From the NCBI GenBank assembly GCA_949316495.1, contig OX439004.1:10824536-10888535 (forward strand): a DNA stretch of 64,000 bases. Direction: 5' to 3'. Within the stretch, counting starts at the first letter, position 1, and the number at the start of each line of letters is the position of its first letter. Below, piece after piece: positions 25,801 to 34,228 of the stretch. The position numbers were made by a program, and so were the translations under genes. This DNA is from Amphiduros pacificus (taxonomy: Eukaryota > Annelida > Polychaeta > Phyllodocida > Hesionidae). The notes beneath the pieces are model-generated. The model saw only the letters and a program-made list of their open reading frames with translations, did no database searches and was not told the DNA's origin.

Positions 25801-28800
25801 ATTTATCCTTTACTCTATCCACAGTGTTTGGTTTTTTTGATAAATCAATCACAATCAGCTGAAAAGTGTCTGGCTTTTTGTGAGTTTGAAAAAGGTAGTA
25901 TATTTTATTTCAGACATAAATGACTGTGCCCACTCCTGGTGTGGCAGTGGTACATGCGTCGATCATATAGGCAGATATGAATGTGTCTGCCCTTCCGATG
26001 TCTATGGTGGACATTGCCAGAAAGGTATTTAACAACATTCTCAAAGTCATGATCATTTTTCACTTATGAGAGACTTTCAAAAACATATGAGGCTGGAACT
26101 GTCAAATGTTCATAAATTTATTCTGACCAGTCCTTCAATATCAATCATGCTGGCATTTTTTTTACTGGACATGAACCATTTTCTTTTTCATACAATATAT
26201 AGTTTTGCCCTCTAATTTTATAAAAATGGAAAAGGGTATTCAATGGTATTAATTGGTATTAATATATAATATTAATCACACCTTCAATTCTTAGCAACTG
26301 AATGTCTTATTTAAATGTCTTATTTTCAGATCTATCATTGGAATCTATCCAAGATGACATAAAGAATACTTTATCAAAATATCCTTCTGATCTCCTGCAG
26401 TCAGGCAATTGTATGTATAATTGTATTACAATTGCATGATAGTTTTTTATATGTCACTTTTTTATAATTGAATATTAGATATGATGGAATAAAAGGCAAA
26501 GATTGGACTCATAAATTAATTTCATGCTGTTAAAACTTCATGTATGTAATAGTCATAATTCCAAGCATAATGGTCCAGATTGTCATGAGTAAAAGACCAA
26601 TCATATGTTTATATTATGAATAAAATAGATGGTCTTTTTTTTCAGATTGTCATGTACTGGGGGATCAAGCTAATGCTATTCGTGTGGGTGATGGTGTAAG
26701 CCCAGGGAGTGTGGTCATTTACATCTGCCCAGACAGTTCCCTTTTCTTGGATGGGACCTGGATTAAATATTATGTGTGCATTGGCACTGGGCTATGGACT
26801 CAAAGACCTGAGCCCTGCATAGGTAGACCTATAGAATAACATCAAGAATGCAGCCTCAATAGATAAATATTTATTTAATCCATCAATCATTTATTTTTAT
26901 CCCAAAAGGAGAGATGGATAAATTTGAACAGGGTTTCAAATGAGCAATTACAGAAATTTCATGATTTATTCCTGCTCTTATCCAAAATTAATAACTTTCA
27001 TTTGGTGTTATCTGAGGCATGTTATTTCAGAGGAGATGTGTGTTCGTAATTCACTACCAGCTGGTACTTACCTCCCTGGCCCTTCCATACAGAGGGATAC
27101 ATTGTTCACCTATTTCTGTCCACCCAACCATATACTCCCTGATGGTTCCAGAATTAGATCTCTGCAATGTGCTGGAAATGATGCATGGATCCCAAATGTC
27201 CCACCTTGTCATAGTAAGTCTCCCTATATATCCCCTCCTGATATAGTGTGTATTCTTTTCTCTTCTCTTCTGTCATGGTAAGACCACCTCTCTATCCCTA
27301 TGTGTCATGGTAAGCGTACCTACCTCTCTCATCCTGTCATGGAAAGTATAATAGTATCTATTCCCCCTTTCTTTTTATACCATATTTTAATTAATCTAGT
27401 CTCATTTTTGTTTGGTTTTGAATAAATTTGAATAAATTATATCTGTGATAATGATATTGTATTTAATGTCAGGCAATCCAGCACCTTCCATATCTGGTAA
27501 TGCTGATTTAACCTGGATGGAGGACAGGGACCTCATCACAATATCCTGTCCAGAGGGTCAGCGGCTTCCTCTGGGTCTTAACTGGATTACAGTGCACATT
27601 GCTGCCCTCCGGATCCACAATCACCCACCTCTTGAATATACATGCACAGGTCAGCTTTTATATAAACTTCATTCAAATAATCATTGCTGCCAATATTCTA
27701 TCATTGCTCCCAATATTCTATCCAAAAATAAGCTCTCATATTGAGAGGTCTAGACACAATCTAGACATGTCTACCAAGTATGTCTAAGGCCATATTAGTC
27801 AATCAAAATTCCTTTTAATACTCTCACACCTCATACCAATCAATATGTCAAATATATTGACTTTATCATAGGAAAAGGGCTACTCCATTGAACTCAGATT
27901 TATGCTCTCATATTGAGAGGTCTAGACAAAATCTAGACATGTCTACCAAGTATGTCTAAGGCCACATTAGTCAATCAAAATTCCTTTTAGTACTCTCAAA
28001 ACTCATATAAATCAGTAAGTCGAATATATTGACTTTATCATAGGAAAAGGGCTACTTCATTGAACTCAGATTTATGCTCTCATATTGAGGGGTCTAGACA
28101 CAATCTGGACATGTCTACCAAGTATGTCCAAAGCCCCATTACTCAATCAAAATTCGTTGAGATAATTTACAAAGACTTTGCAAGTCATAATGCACAAAAA
28201 TGGATTTATTACGGGAAAAAAATGATATATCCGCTTTTGACAGGGTATACATGTATATCATTTTATATCCTGGTTTGACCCATATCCTATAAGTGTATAG
28301 GGATATATACTTGGAGGCATATTTTGAAGAAAAAAACCCTCAAATATCAAATATCAAAAGAGTCAGTATGAAGTTTACTTAACAGAAAACAAAAAGGGAG
28401 AGGGGAAAAAGAAATCTTGATTGAGAAGAGTCCTGTCTCTTTATTTAGATCAGAAGCATGCCATTATAATTGATATTTAATTTGCTGTTTCTGCACACCT
28501 TTCTAAGCAACATCTAACTTTGGTGCAAAAATGACCATTGTTTTCTCATTAAGATTTGGTCCTTTTAGTTTTTTCTTGTGATATTTGAATGAATTTAACT
28601 GTATAATGGCAAATATACTTTTCATAAATATGCACAGCTGAACGGTGCGGGCCAGTACCACAGGTGGCTATGGCAGTAGTGGATGATGGACGGACTGATG
28701 TCAACCACACTGTCAATATACGATGTATGCCGGGTCACCAGTTCTCTGATGTCTCTACCCAGACCAACATCACGTGTCTACCTAACAAGACATGGACAAC

Positions 28801-28879
28801 CTATGATATAGCTCCCTGCAAACGTGAGTACTGATGCGTCAAGCTCTTTATTAAGGTTTTCTGAAGGAAAAACAAAACT

Positions 28880-28967
<88 letters not shown>

Positions 28968-30572
28968 ATGTTTGTGTTCACATTTTATGCAGTTTTATCC
29001 CATAAATATTGTAATACATTGATTCAATGAGGCCACTTTGTGAAACATATTTGTAATTATGTATAGAAATGCCTATAAATACATATTATATCATAGCAAT
29101 TTGAAGATTTCCCTTAATAACTGACTAATATCACATTTAGGAATTATTCCACCAGTTTAACCATGAAGGCTGATCCGTAATTCATATCAGACACAGTGCA
29201 TGGCTCTGATTTCAACAATTAATGAAAACCAATTTACCCTAATTTTGGCCAAGTTAATAATAACACTACTTTTTGAAGCTAAATACAACAGATGTTTAGT
29301 TGCAACAATATATATAAAAATGACTGTAAAATGTGGTACATTTTATGCTGATCTTATGAAATAAAATCAAAATATCAAAACTTTCTCTTTTTGGCATAAT
29401 AACTGTCCTTCATTTATACAGCCACCATGTGTGAGGATCCACCAGTCTTGCCTCATGCAGCCAGATATGGTGCTGACTTTACCTGGGGAGGTAGTGTTCA
29501 CTATGTGTGCAGATCAGGAATGAAGTTCAGGGATGGGGCTGGATACAAGACTGCCACATGTGTGCAGGGAGAGTGGAACGTAGACTTTGACTACTATGAT
29601 GACTGTGCAGCAGGTTAATTATTTTACAGCCTGCTATATATTTTTACATTATCTGCATGTATATATTTTATTACAGTCAGGTTTATCTGTGACGTTATAT
29701 TAAACAATATGGTTTACCTACAATAATATATACCAGGTTTATCCATATGATGTTATATATGCCACAATCAGGTTTACCTAAGATGTCATTTCTTGCAATA
29801 TGCAGTGTCTATGATAATATGTGCCATGACTAATCAGAATGTTATTTCAGGGCGATGTGGAACTCCTCCGGTCATTGTGAACTCATGGCGGAGTTGGCAG
29901 CAGAGTGCCGAGGTAGGGGACCAGGTGCACTACAGTTGTGAGGATGGCCATGACATGGAAGGTGGCAGACAGAGCCTTACCATCACCTGCCTCAGCAACG
30001 CCTCCTGGAGCCATGTTGTTCCCTACTGCCTTGGTTATTATCATTGATTGAAACATATTTTCATATGCCTATTTATCACTTTTGACCTACATTCAAATAA
30101 TGGGCACTATAAATAGCCTTTGATTATATAGGTAGATCACATGATCATATGCTGCTGGTAATGAAAGTTGGGTTTGTGGGCTGCATCATTAGGTCATGTA
30201 CAATCCAGTACTGTTGAATATTACTTATATGAATATTGTTATATCTCCAGAAAAAAGGTGTCCGCAACTTCCTGAGTTACTTTTCGGGGAGTTGCATTCC
30301 CAGACTCCCGAGCACATGCATCGTGTTGGGGCTGTTGTAAGTGGCCAGTGTGGCTATGGTCTGTCGTTCCCTAATAAGAATAGAAACATCACACTTATAT
30401 GCCAACAAAATTCCACATGGAACTACAACATCACTCAGAAATCATGCACTGGTAAGCAATTTCTGCAATATACAGCAGGTCTTGAAATAGTATTACTGAT
30501 CTATCATATGATTTTAACCCATTTAATCTGATTCTTTTTTTTTCAGAAGAGTTCCTTGTTGATTTTTTCCCA

Positions 30573-30621
<49 letters not shown>

Positions 30622-32518
30622 TATTTGTATAGCGCATACACCAAGCGGAATGCTTGCTCGCAGCTCTTTAATAATTATTATTTATATCACCTTTATATTT
30701 CAGTGATAAAATGTGGTGAACCACGCCAGGTGCCATACAGTATGGTATCCTACAGCACAACCTACTTTAACCAGAAGGCAGTGTACACTTGCCATCAAGG
30801 CTACCATTTTGAGAAACATGTCACCTCTGTCACCGTGGTCTGTGGCCTGAATGCGACCTGGGAGGGCTGGGATGACATCAGAGCAGGGTGCTCAGGTAAG
30901 GCAGCAATAAATCAATTGTCACTGGAGGTCTTGCTTGGAAAAATTATCTATTATTATTTAATGGGATCTTTTGAGTCTTATATATAGTGTAAATTATGGC
31001 AGAACATAATTGTTGTTAAATGACAGAGTGCATTACTCTGCTTGGCGAGGTATAGGCAAACTGTTATGATCATAGGTATGACTTGCATTGTTAGGAAACA
31101 GTATATTAGTGTGGAAGACATACAGGGATGGGTGAGACATGGATTTGAAGTGAGATGTCTGCAGTATAGTGTCTCATGGATATGATTCCTTGTCATGGCT
31201 GAGGCTTTGCATGATTGGGGAAAACACACATCTACCAATGAATTGTTTCTAATCCAAACCGGTGTTACTAGTTATCAAAAGCAGTGGTTTGAATCAGTGT
31301 GATGATTAAGTCACCCTTCCAAAAGCGTAGTGCATTATGTCCCAGTGACAGGCTTCTGTCTGCCCTCATATTGTCTAACTTGTGCTGAAAAAATCGTCCC
31401 CATTGTTCTGACTTGATGCCGGCATTTGTAACATTCTGAAGGGCTGCAACTTGTTACAATGTAATCATGATAATGACAACAGACTGCCTTAATCATGAAC
31501 CTTTGACCCCAGCACTTCATTAAGCATATTGAATGACCATGGTTATATATTTTATTAATTTAGTATGTAGATACACTAGTCCAGAAAGAAATTGGTTAGT
31601 TCTGCCAATCAACAATCAATTTAGATAGCCTAGTCCCTTAGGGGTTAATGTATAATTTCTGTTTATCAGAAGTGGAGTGTCCTCCTGTCCACTTCTGGGA
31701 GTCTATGTGGTTGTCAACCAAGCATCGCGCTATGGGAACCAAGTTGACTTATGCCTGCCTGGATGGTTACACCTTCCTGCACAATCTCCATAGCAACGCC
31801 ACAGCCTCCACCAACACATCAACATGCACCCAGGATGGAACCTGGGACCCTCCCATACACCACTGCATAGGTAGGAATTGCTAAATATTTGTCTACTTTG
31901 GGACAGGATTCAGAATATCAAGAGAAGAATTGGAATTTTTCTGTACGGTCATTTACTCTCCCATGTGGATCTTTTACATACACAGAAGGTCCACTTGGGA
32001 GTGAGCTCAGTCAAGTAAATTTAGTCAAATAAATTTAGTCATGTAAATTTAGTCGACCTCGTCTTTAGGATACATTGCATTTTTCACTTCTAAATTTAGT
32101 CATGTACTTTCAGTCAAGTACTTCCAGTCAAGTTAATTCAGTCAAGTAAATTCAGTCAAGTAAATTCAGTCGTGACTTTCAGTCAAGTATTTTCAGTCAA
32201 GTTTTTTCAGTCAAGTTTTTTCAGTCAAGTATTTAAATAATGAAACTGAATAAAAAATTGGTCAAAATATCTTTCATCACAAACCAATGTTTTTATCACA
32301 AAATCAATCTCAGACATTATACTTTCTTTTTAGAAAAGCCTCGGCCTCATGTTGCCATGGTGACGGAGGAAGCCCCAGGGGGCATGGGCATGGGCACTGT
32401 GGCTTACACCTTTATAGGCATTGCTGTGGGCTTCATATTACTTGTAGACTATCTGCCGCATGTATCCAAAAATACTCCTAGACCTGCCAACAAAGTGGGA
32501 AAAGCCAATAAACCTTAG
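7590..32518 (+). CDS. Multi-EGF, multi-sushi single-pass membrane receptor (35 exons placed; 5' end missing)
   Basis: A modular cell-surface protein. In order: a Cys-rich exon, 23 EGF-like exons, a helical-looking linker exon, 9 sushi/CCP exons, then a membrane span with a tail of about 25 residues. Every placed exon starts and ends in phase 1, so exons can be lost, doubled or skipped without a frame shift. The joined frame gives about 1,606 residues without an internal stop. Most EGF modules open with the calcium-binding pattern D/E/N-x-D/N-E/D-C and carry the D/N-x4-Y/F-x-C hydroxylation context. EGF plus CCP ectodomains are known from adhesion, scavenger and complement-related receptors; the ligand here is unknown. 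No signal-peptide exon was found between 613 and 7,589. It is a tandem paralogue of the gene ending at 612. A putative AATAAA lies at 32,616-32,621. Confidence 0.85.
8519..8638 (+). CDS. Exon: EGF module 1
   Basis: [18 protein letters not shown], then [13 protein letters not shown] and DCLTG. It has six cysteines and a calcium-type start. The donor is gcgagt, a GC-AG intron, because phase 1 demands the exon end at 8,638. It is a near copy of the next exon. Confidence 0.85.
8982..9101 (+). CDS. Exon: EGF module 2 (recent duplicate of module 1)
   Basis: [18 protein letters not shown], then [13 protein letters not shown] and DCLIG. It lies exactly 463 bases after module 1, with matching upstream intron sequence. 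It also uses a GC donor (gcaagt). Confidence 0.85.
9373..9486 (+). CDS. Exon: EGF module 3
   Basis: [16 protein letters not shown], then [13 protein letters not shown] and KCEYG. Calcium-binding type. An N-glycosylation sequon (NNT) follows the third cysteine. Donor gtcagt. Confidence 0.9.
9850..9963 (+). CDS. Exon: EGF module 4
   Basis: [16 protein letters not shown], then [13 protein letters not shown] and VCDEG. This is a textbook calcium-binding EGF with the D/N-x4-Y hydroxylation context. Donor gtgagt. Confidence 0.9.
10236..10352 (+). CDS. Exon: EGF module 5
   Basis: [17 protein letters not shown], then [13 protein letters not shown] and LCNSG. Calcium-binding type. Donor gtaggt. A 2.9-kb intron with a LINE remnant follows. 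Confidence 0.9.
10980..11330. other. Unassigned, somewhat GC-richer segment downstream of a LINE remnant
   Basis: Lies directly after the recognisable 3' part of the minus-strand LINE. Open frames here are short and overlapping. It may be LINE 3' tail or another repeat. Confidence 0.3.
11330..12730 (-). mobile_element. Degenerate non-LTR retrotransposon (LINE) with RNase H, 3' part
   Basis: Read on the minus strand, the C-terminal reverse-transcriptase region appears first: an open stretch at 12,259-12,531 with [28 protein letters not shown] and [12 protein letters not shown]. Then comes an RNase H-like piece near 11,580-11,660 ([20 protein letters not shown]). A C-terminal stretch at 11,340-11,536 has [12 protein letters not shown] and YAMRKW. 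This order fits I/Jockey-group LINEs that carry RNase H. It is 5' truncated and interrupted by several stops and shifts. It sits in the intron between EGF modules 5 and 6, antisense to the gene. Confidence 0.75.
13282..13401 (+). CDS. Exon: EGF module 6
   Basis: [18 protein letters not shown], then [12 protein letters not shown] and FCEIG. Calcium-binding type. Donor gtaaga. Confidence 0.9.
13658..13777 (+). CDS. Exon: EGF module 7
   Basis: [18 protein letters not shown], then [13 protein letters not shown] and RCEHG. Calcium-binding type. Donor gtaaga. Its last 40 or so bases appear to have seeded the degenerate repeat in the following intron. Confidence 0.9.
13925..14230 (+). repeat. Degenerate intronic tandem repeat resembling the end of EGF exon 7
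   Basis: Units of about 41-44 bases of the form gattgctatggtaccaaata + tggtatccactgtgaa recur several times. They resemble the exon 7 end (tgttatgacacctattatgg, then taccc.gctgtgaacatg) together with its donor. Divergence is high, so the origin is an inference. Confidence 0.45.
14386..14505 (+). CDS. Exon: EGF module 8
   Basis: [18 protein letters not shown], then [13 protein letters not shown] and SCLQG. Calcium-binding type. Donor gtgaga. Confidence 0.9.
14888..15001 (+). CDS. Exon: EGF module 9
   Basis: [16 protein letters not shown], then [13 protein letters not shown] and HCQA. The exon ends in A rather than G, so the next module starts with Asn. Donor gtacgc. Confidence 0.9.
15190..15402 (-). 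mobile_element. tRNA-derived SINE (copy 6)
   Basis: Shares the SINE body (tacaacgggttaaccctttg, catggccggggttctatccc). The head near 15,400 is decayed. It abuts a plus-strand LINE fragment. Confidence 0.65.
15405..15830 (+). mobile_element. LINE fragment (CR1/L2/Jockey-like), 5' part of reverse transcriptase
   Basis: An open stretch up to 15,650 contains [18 protein letters not shown] followed by [18 protein letters not shown], the region just before the reverse transcriptase in such LINEs. A decayed LDLSATF-like piece follows near 15,670-15,710. Interrupted by stops. Confidence 0.65.
16350..16463 (+). CDS. Exon: EGF module 10
   Basis: [16 protein letters not shown], then [12 protein letters not shown] and LCQYG. 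Calcium-binding type with Asp in place of Glu before the first cysteine. Donor gtgagt. Confidence 0.9.
16559..16672 (+). CDS. Exon: EGF module 11 (non-calcium type)
   Basis: [16 protein letters not shown], then [12 protein letters not shown] and NCQK. The DxDE calcium motif is missing (EILEC). Only 95 bases separate it from module 10. Donor gtgagc. Confidence 0.85.
17067..17177 (+). CDS. Exon: EGF module 12
   Basis: [15 protein letters not shown], then [12 protein letters not shown] and YCHQG. One residue shorter than its neighbours. Donor gtgagc. Confidence 0.9.
17480..18160 (+). mobile_element. LINE fragment, reverse-transcriptase core
   Basis: The frame around 17,798-17,986 contains [19 protein letters not shown] and YTDHNTLS, counterparts of the PQGSILGPLLFxxFINDL and YADD blocks. 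The active-site block reads YTDH, so it is inactive. The strand is the same as the fragment at 15,405, but two EGF-bearing kilobases lie between them, so they need not be one insertion. Confidence 0.75.
18285..18535. repeat. Dispersed repeat B, copy 1
   Basis: About 240 bases starting atcactggtcagctaaacaa match 41,025-41,240 at roughly 80-85% by eye (for example tttgttgacaaagtg and atggatgatttggatttt). No coding sense. Confidence 0.7.
18641..18754 (+). CDS. Exon: EGF module 13
   Basis: [16 protein letters not shown], then [13 protein letters not shown] and TCDKG. Calcium-type start. Donor gtacgt. A 2.3-kb intron with repeats follows. Confidence 0.9.
19330..19780. mobile_element. SINE-like debris, mixed orientation
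   Basis: 19,385-19,440 holds the SINE tail in plus orientation (aggcagtactatatctgcta). 19,540-19,620 and 19,640-19,740 look like further tRNA-like heads, the second with ggtgggtttggctcccact in the B-box position. They are fragmented and cannot be assigned exactly. Confidence 0.4.
19783..20864. mobile_element. Mutator-like MITE, family G, composite copy
   Basis: Flanked by an 8-bp direct repeat, acctgata, at 19,775-19,782 and 20,865-20,872. It begins ggcttattgtattcggcacg and ends with the complement. A second family-G terminus lies inside, near 20,390-20,418, so it is composite. The GC-rich ends (cgcacgttgcgcg-type) stand out from the AT-rich surroundings. No open frame of note. Confidence 0.75.
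20545..20790. repeat. 23-26 bp tandem repeat with CACGTG core, inside the composite MITE
   Basis: About ten units of the form tgcacgtgtcactttgaaat + taa. Each carries the palindrome CACGTG, an E-box sequence. It lies near the right end of the MITE. Confidence 0.8.
21079..21192 (+). CDS. Exon: EGF module 14
   Basis: [16 protein letters not shown], then [12 protein letters not shown] and TCET. Calcium-type start. The exon ends in A. Donor gtaagg. Confidence 0.9.
21582..21695 (+). CDS. Exon: EGF module 15
   Basis: [16 protein letters not shown], then [12 protein letters not shown] and HCQQG. Calcium-binding type with the D-x4-Y context. Donor gtcagg. Confidence 0.9.
22146..22259 (+). CDS. Exon: EGF module 16
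   Basis: [16 protein letters not shown], then [12 protein letters not shown] and ICDIG. A sequon NYS overlaps the fourth to fifth cysteine region. Donor gtgaac. Confidence 0.9.
22517..22627 (+). CDS. Exon: EGF module 17
   Basis: [15 protein letters not shown], then [12 protein letters not shown] and NCETG. Calcium-type start. Donor gtaaga. Confidence 0.9.
23394..23507 (+). CDS. Exon: EGF module 18
   Basis: [16 protein letters not shown], then [12 protein letters not shown] and YCHLG. Sequon NAS. Donor gtatgt. Confidence 0.9.
23953..24066 (+). CDS. Exon: EGF module 19
   Basis: [16 protein letters not shown], then [12 protein letters not shown] and RCETG. The usual GGTC turn is replaced by NSPRC. 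Donor gtaacc. Confidence 0.9.
24437..24550 (+). CDS. Exon: EGF module 20
   Basis: [16 protein letters not shown], then [12 protein letters not shown] and YCETG. Donor gtacat. Confidence 0.9.
24823..24936 (+). CDS. Exon: EGF module 21
   Basis: [16 protein letters not shown], then [12 protein letters not shown] and QCEL. Sequon NST. The exon ends in A. Donor gtacgt. Confidence 0.9.
25097..25210 (+). CDS. Exon: EGF module 22
   Basis: [16 protein letters not shown], then [12 protein letters not shown] and QCQTG. Donor gtagcc. Confidence 0.9.
25914..26024 (+). CDS. Exon: EGF module 23 (last EGF)
   Basis: [15 protein letters not shown], then [13 protein letters not shown] and HCQKG. One residue shorter than most. 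Donor gtattt. Confidence 0.9.
26330..26410 (+). CDS. Exon: linker between EGF and sushi arrays
   Basis: 27 codons, [20 protein letters not shown] then LLQSGN, without cysteine. It looks like a short amphipathic helix joining the two arrays. Acceptor ttttcag, donor gtatgt, phase 1 at both ends. Confidence 0.75.
26646..26822 (+). CDS. Exon: sushi/CCP module 1
   Basis: [16 protein letters not shown], then [22 protein letters not shown] and EPCIG. Four cysteines and the conserved Trp before the last. Donor gtagac. Confidence 0.85.
27031..27213 (+). CDS. Exon: sushi/CCP module 2
   Basis: [14 protein letters not shown], then [21 protein letters not shown] and PCHS. Four cysteines. The exon ends in A. 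Donor gtaagt. Confidence 0.85.
27473..27649 (+). CDS. Exon: sushi/CCP module 3, missing cysteines I and III
   Basis: [14 protein letters not shown], then [14 protein letters not shown] and EYTCTG. It keeps only cysteines II and IV, which pair with each other in the sushi fold. The I-III pair is gone. It is same-sized and in frame with its neighbours, so it is probably still used. Donor gtcagc. Confidence 0.75.
27733..28160. repeat. Three tandem 172-bp units
   Basis: Units start ctctcatattgagaggtcta at 27,733, 27,905 and 28,077. They share text such as gacatgtctaccaagtatgt. The third is cut short. They lie in the intron before sushi 4. Confidence 0.85.
28638..28823 (+). CDS. Exon: sushi/CCP module 4
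   Basis: [16 protein letters not shown], then [21 protein letters not shown] and APCK. Four cysteines and sequons NHT, NIT and NKT. Donor gtgagt. Confidence 0.9.
28883..28965. repeat. (TA)n microsatellite
   Basis: About 82 bases of TA in the intron after sushi 4. Confidence 0.95.
29422..29613 (+). CDS. Exon: sushi/CCP module 5
   Basis: [15 protein letters not shown], then [24 protein letters not shown] and DDCAAG. Four cysteines. Donor gttaat. Confidence 0.9.
29851..30033 (+). CDS. Exon: sushi/CCP module 6
   Basis: [15 protein letters not shown], then [25 protein letters not shown] and PYCLG. Four cysteines and sequon NAS. Donor gttatt. Confidence 0.9.
30251..30451 (+). CDS. Exon: sushi/CCP module 7
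   Basis: [15 protein letters not shown], then [27 protein letters not shown] and KSCTG. Four cysteines and several sequons. Donor gtaagc. Confidence 0.9.
30575..30650. repeat. (ATA)n microsatellite with a TTTGTATAGCGC-type tail
   Basis: About 48 bases of ATA/AAT repeat followed by tatttgtatagcgcatacac. An ATA run joined to such a tail is a pattern I associate with dispersed microsatellite-bearing elements in marine invertebrates. Confidence 0.7.
30704..30895 (+). CDS. Exon: sushi/CCP module 8
   Basis: [14 protein letters not shown], then [25 protein letters not shown] and GCSG. Four cysteines and sequon NAT. Donor gtaagg. Confidence 0.9.
31670..31870 (+). CDS. Exon: sushi/CCP module 9 (juxtamembrane)
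   Basis: [14 protein letters not shown], then [26 protein letters not shown] and HHCIG. Four cysteines, sequons NAT and NTS. Donor gtagga. Confidence 0.9.
31995..32232. repeat. 16-18 bp tandem repeat (agtcaagtaaattt type)
   Basis: About a dozen imperfect copies of 'cagtcaagtattttcagtc'-like units in the last intron of the receptor gene, ending about 100 bases before the final exon. Confidence 0.8.
32334..32518 (+). CDS. Exon: membrane anchor, tail and stop
   Basis: Acceptor tttttag. It encodes [16 protein letters not shown], then the span [20 protein letters not shown], then a tail with [15 protein letters not shown] and TAG at 32,516-32,518. It differs from the paralogous exon at 374-612 by few substitutions and by a shorter tail. 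An AATAAA lies 98 bases after the stop. Confidence 0.9.
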
Positions 32519-32619
32519 TGCACTATCATCACTGTGAAGTGAAATTTTCCCTTATAAGGCCTGACAACATATTCAAAGGTTCACATCACAGATTATATTG
32601 TTTCTATGGCAATAGAATA

Positions 32620-33970
32620 AACTAATGACCAACTTAATTCTGTAAAAAGGCATTTTGGGAGAAAACAAATTATTACTCCTATAATCCCCTTTACAAGATG
32701 GCTGCCACTAAATGATGATTAAAAGTTCAGAAGATCTGACAGTAAATCTACTGAAATGATATATAAATATGTGTTAATGATGAAATTTAAATTGCTAATC
32801 CACAATTTGTGAAGGTTTCCTTCCCCTTTAACTTTTCTTGATGGATTTGGATTGCTTAAGTTACATTCTTATCATTTGTTTGAAATGTATTTGTTGTGGA
32901 ACCCGTAGTGTGCTGTGTATATAATTTAAAATAGGTATAAATAATATATGCATAGGTTATGCATAAATTATACTCTGTTCAGTCACAGCAAATTTAACAA
33001 TCTTAGATTCATGCAGTTTCCACCGCCTTGGATAATATACAATGTGAGCCAACAAGATTAATCTGAAAAATTTGAACTTTGAATTTCAGGTCAGAAAGAA
33101 GTTATTATCTAAAGCATAATGTCATAGCAAAGGCTAACTAATTCATAATAAAGCTGACATAATTTATCACGAAATAAGCATTTGTAAAGTTAAGTGCCAA
33201 ATTGAATCCATTATTTTTGGGCAAGTCAGAAACAGACTGCAAAGTGTTAAATTTTTTAGGCCTCACAGCCTGTTTTAAAGTCCCTCCAAAACTTTATTTT
33301 GGTGGGGGAAATGTCATGGCATCATGTGTATTTCAGCATTTTGAAAACCAATAGTTTTTTGCACGTGTGAGAAACTGAAAAAGAAAAACATCAGAAGGTA
33401 CTAAGTTCATAAAAATATTTTTATTGTATATGTTGGAAATAAGATTTCATAATTCAAATAAACTACAGGTTTTTGATGACTATGCACTGACAATCTTTGT
33501 AGTCATATAAGTACTTAATTCATTACATTTGATCTGCAAAAATTAAAAATTTCAAATATTGTAAAGTATTTCTCAATTATTTCCTGTAATAGTATATTTT
33601 CAATCACAAAGTATTGTTCATATTTGGCATATGTAACTAAGTTTATATTTTTATCTCAAAGGTTGATATAATTTAATTAATTTATTTCACTATTGTCGAC
33701 AAAACTGTGTACCTTCAAAATGAACATTTATATCACAGTTAACTTGTTTATGATGTGCATAACAATTTTTCTCCTTTACTCTATTTACAATTTACAATTT
33801 ACTTTTTAAGCAGAAATATGATATATAAATAGACATTTATACTGCATGCACCTTTGAAACATATTTTATCTATCTCAATATTCTAAAGCAAAATAATATG
33901 CAGATACACTCGTCCAGAAAAACAATAGCTACAGTAAGTTCTGCCAATCAATAAAGTTTAAGAAGGCTTG
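32620..33970. other. Intergenic spacer between receptor and transposon
   Basis: AT-rich. No exon, RNA gene or clear repeat recognised. Confidence 0.4.
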
Positions 33971-34228
33971 TCCTTAAAGCCCCACTTCTCGGTAGAGGGG
34001 TACCGAGAATCTGGGGCGGGGCCTAATCTTATCTCTTCCTGGGGGCTGCTGGGAAGGGCTGCTAAAAATACCCCAAGGCAGCCAACACACACGCACAACC
34101 ACATGGCTAGACTGACCATTCTGACAGCTCTCACATACACTAGCTTTGTAATTTCAAAGCCACAAAGAAGTGTTTTTTTTTCATGTCATGCTAAGATTAA
34201 GTATGTTGCTTACCTATATGTTGTACAT

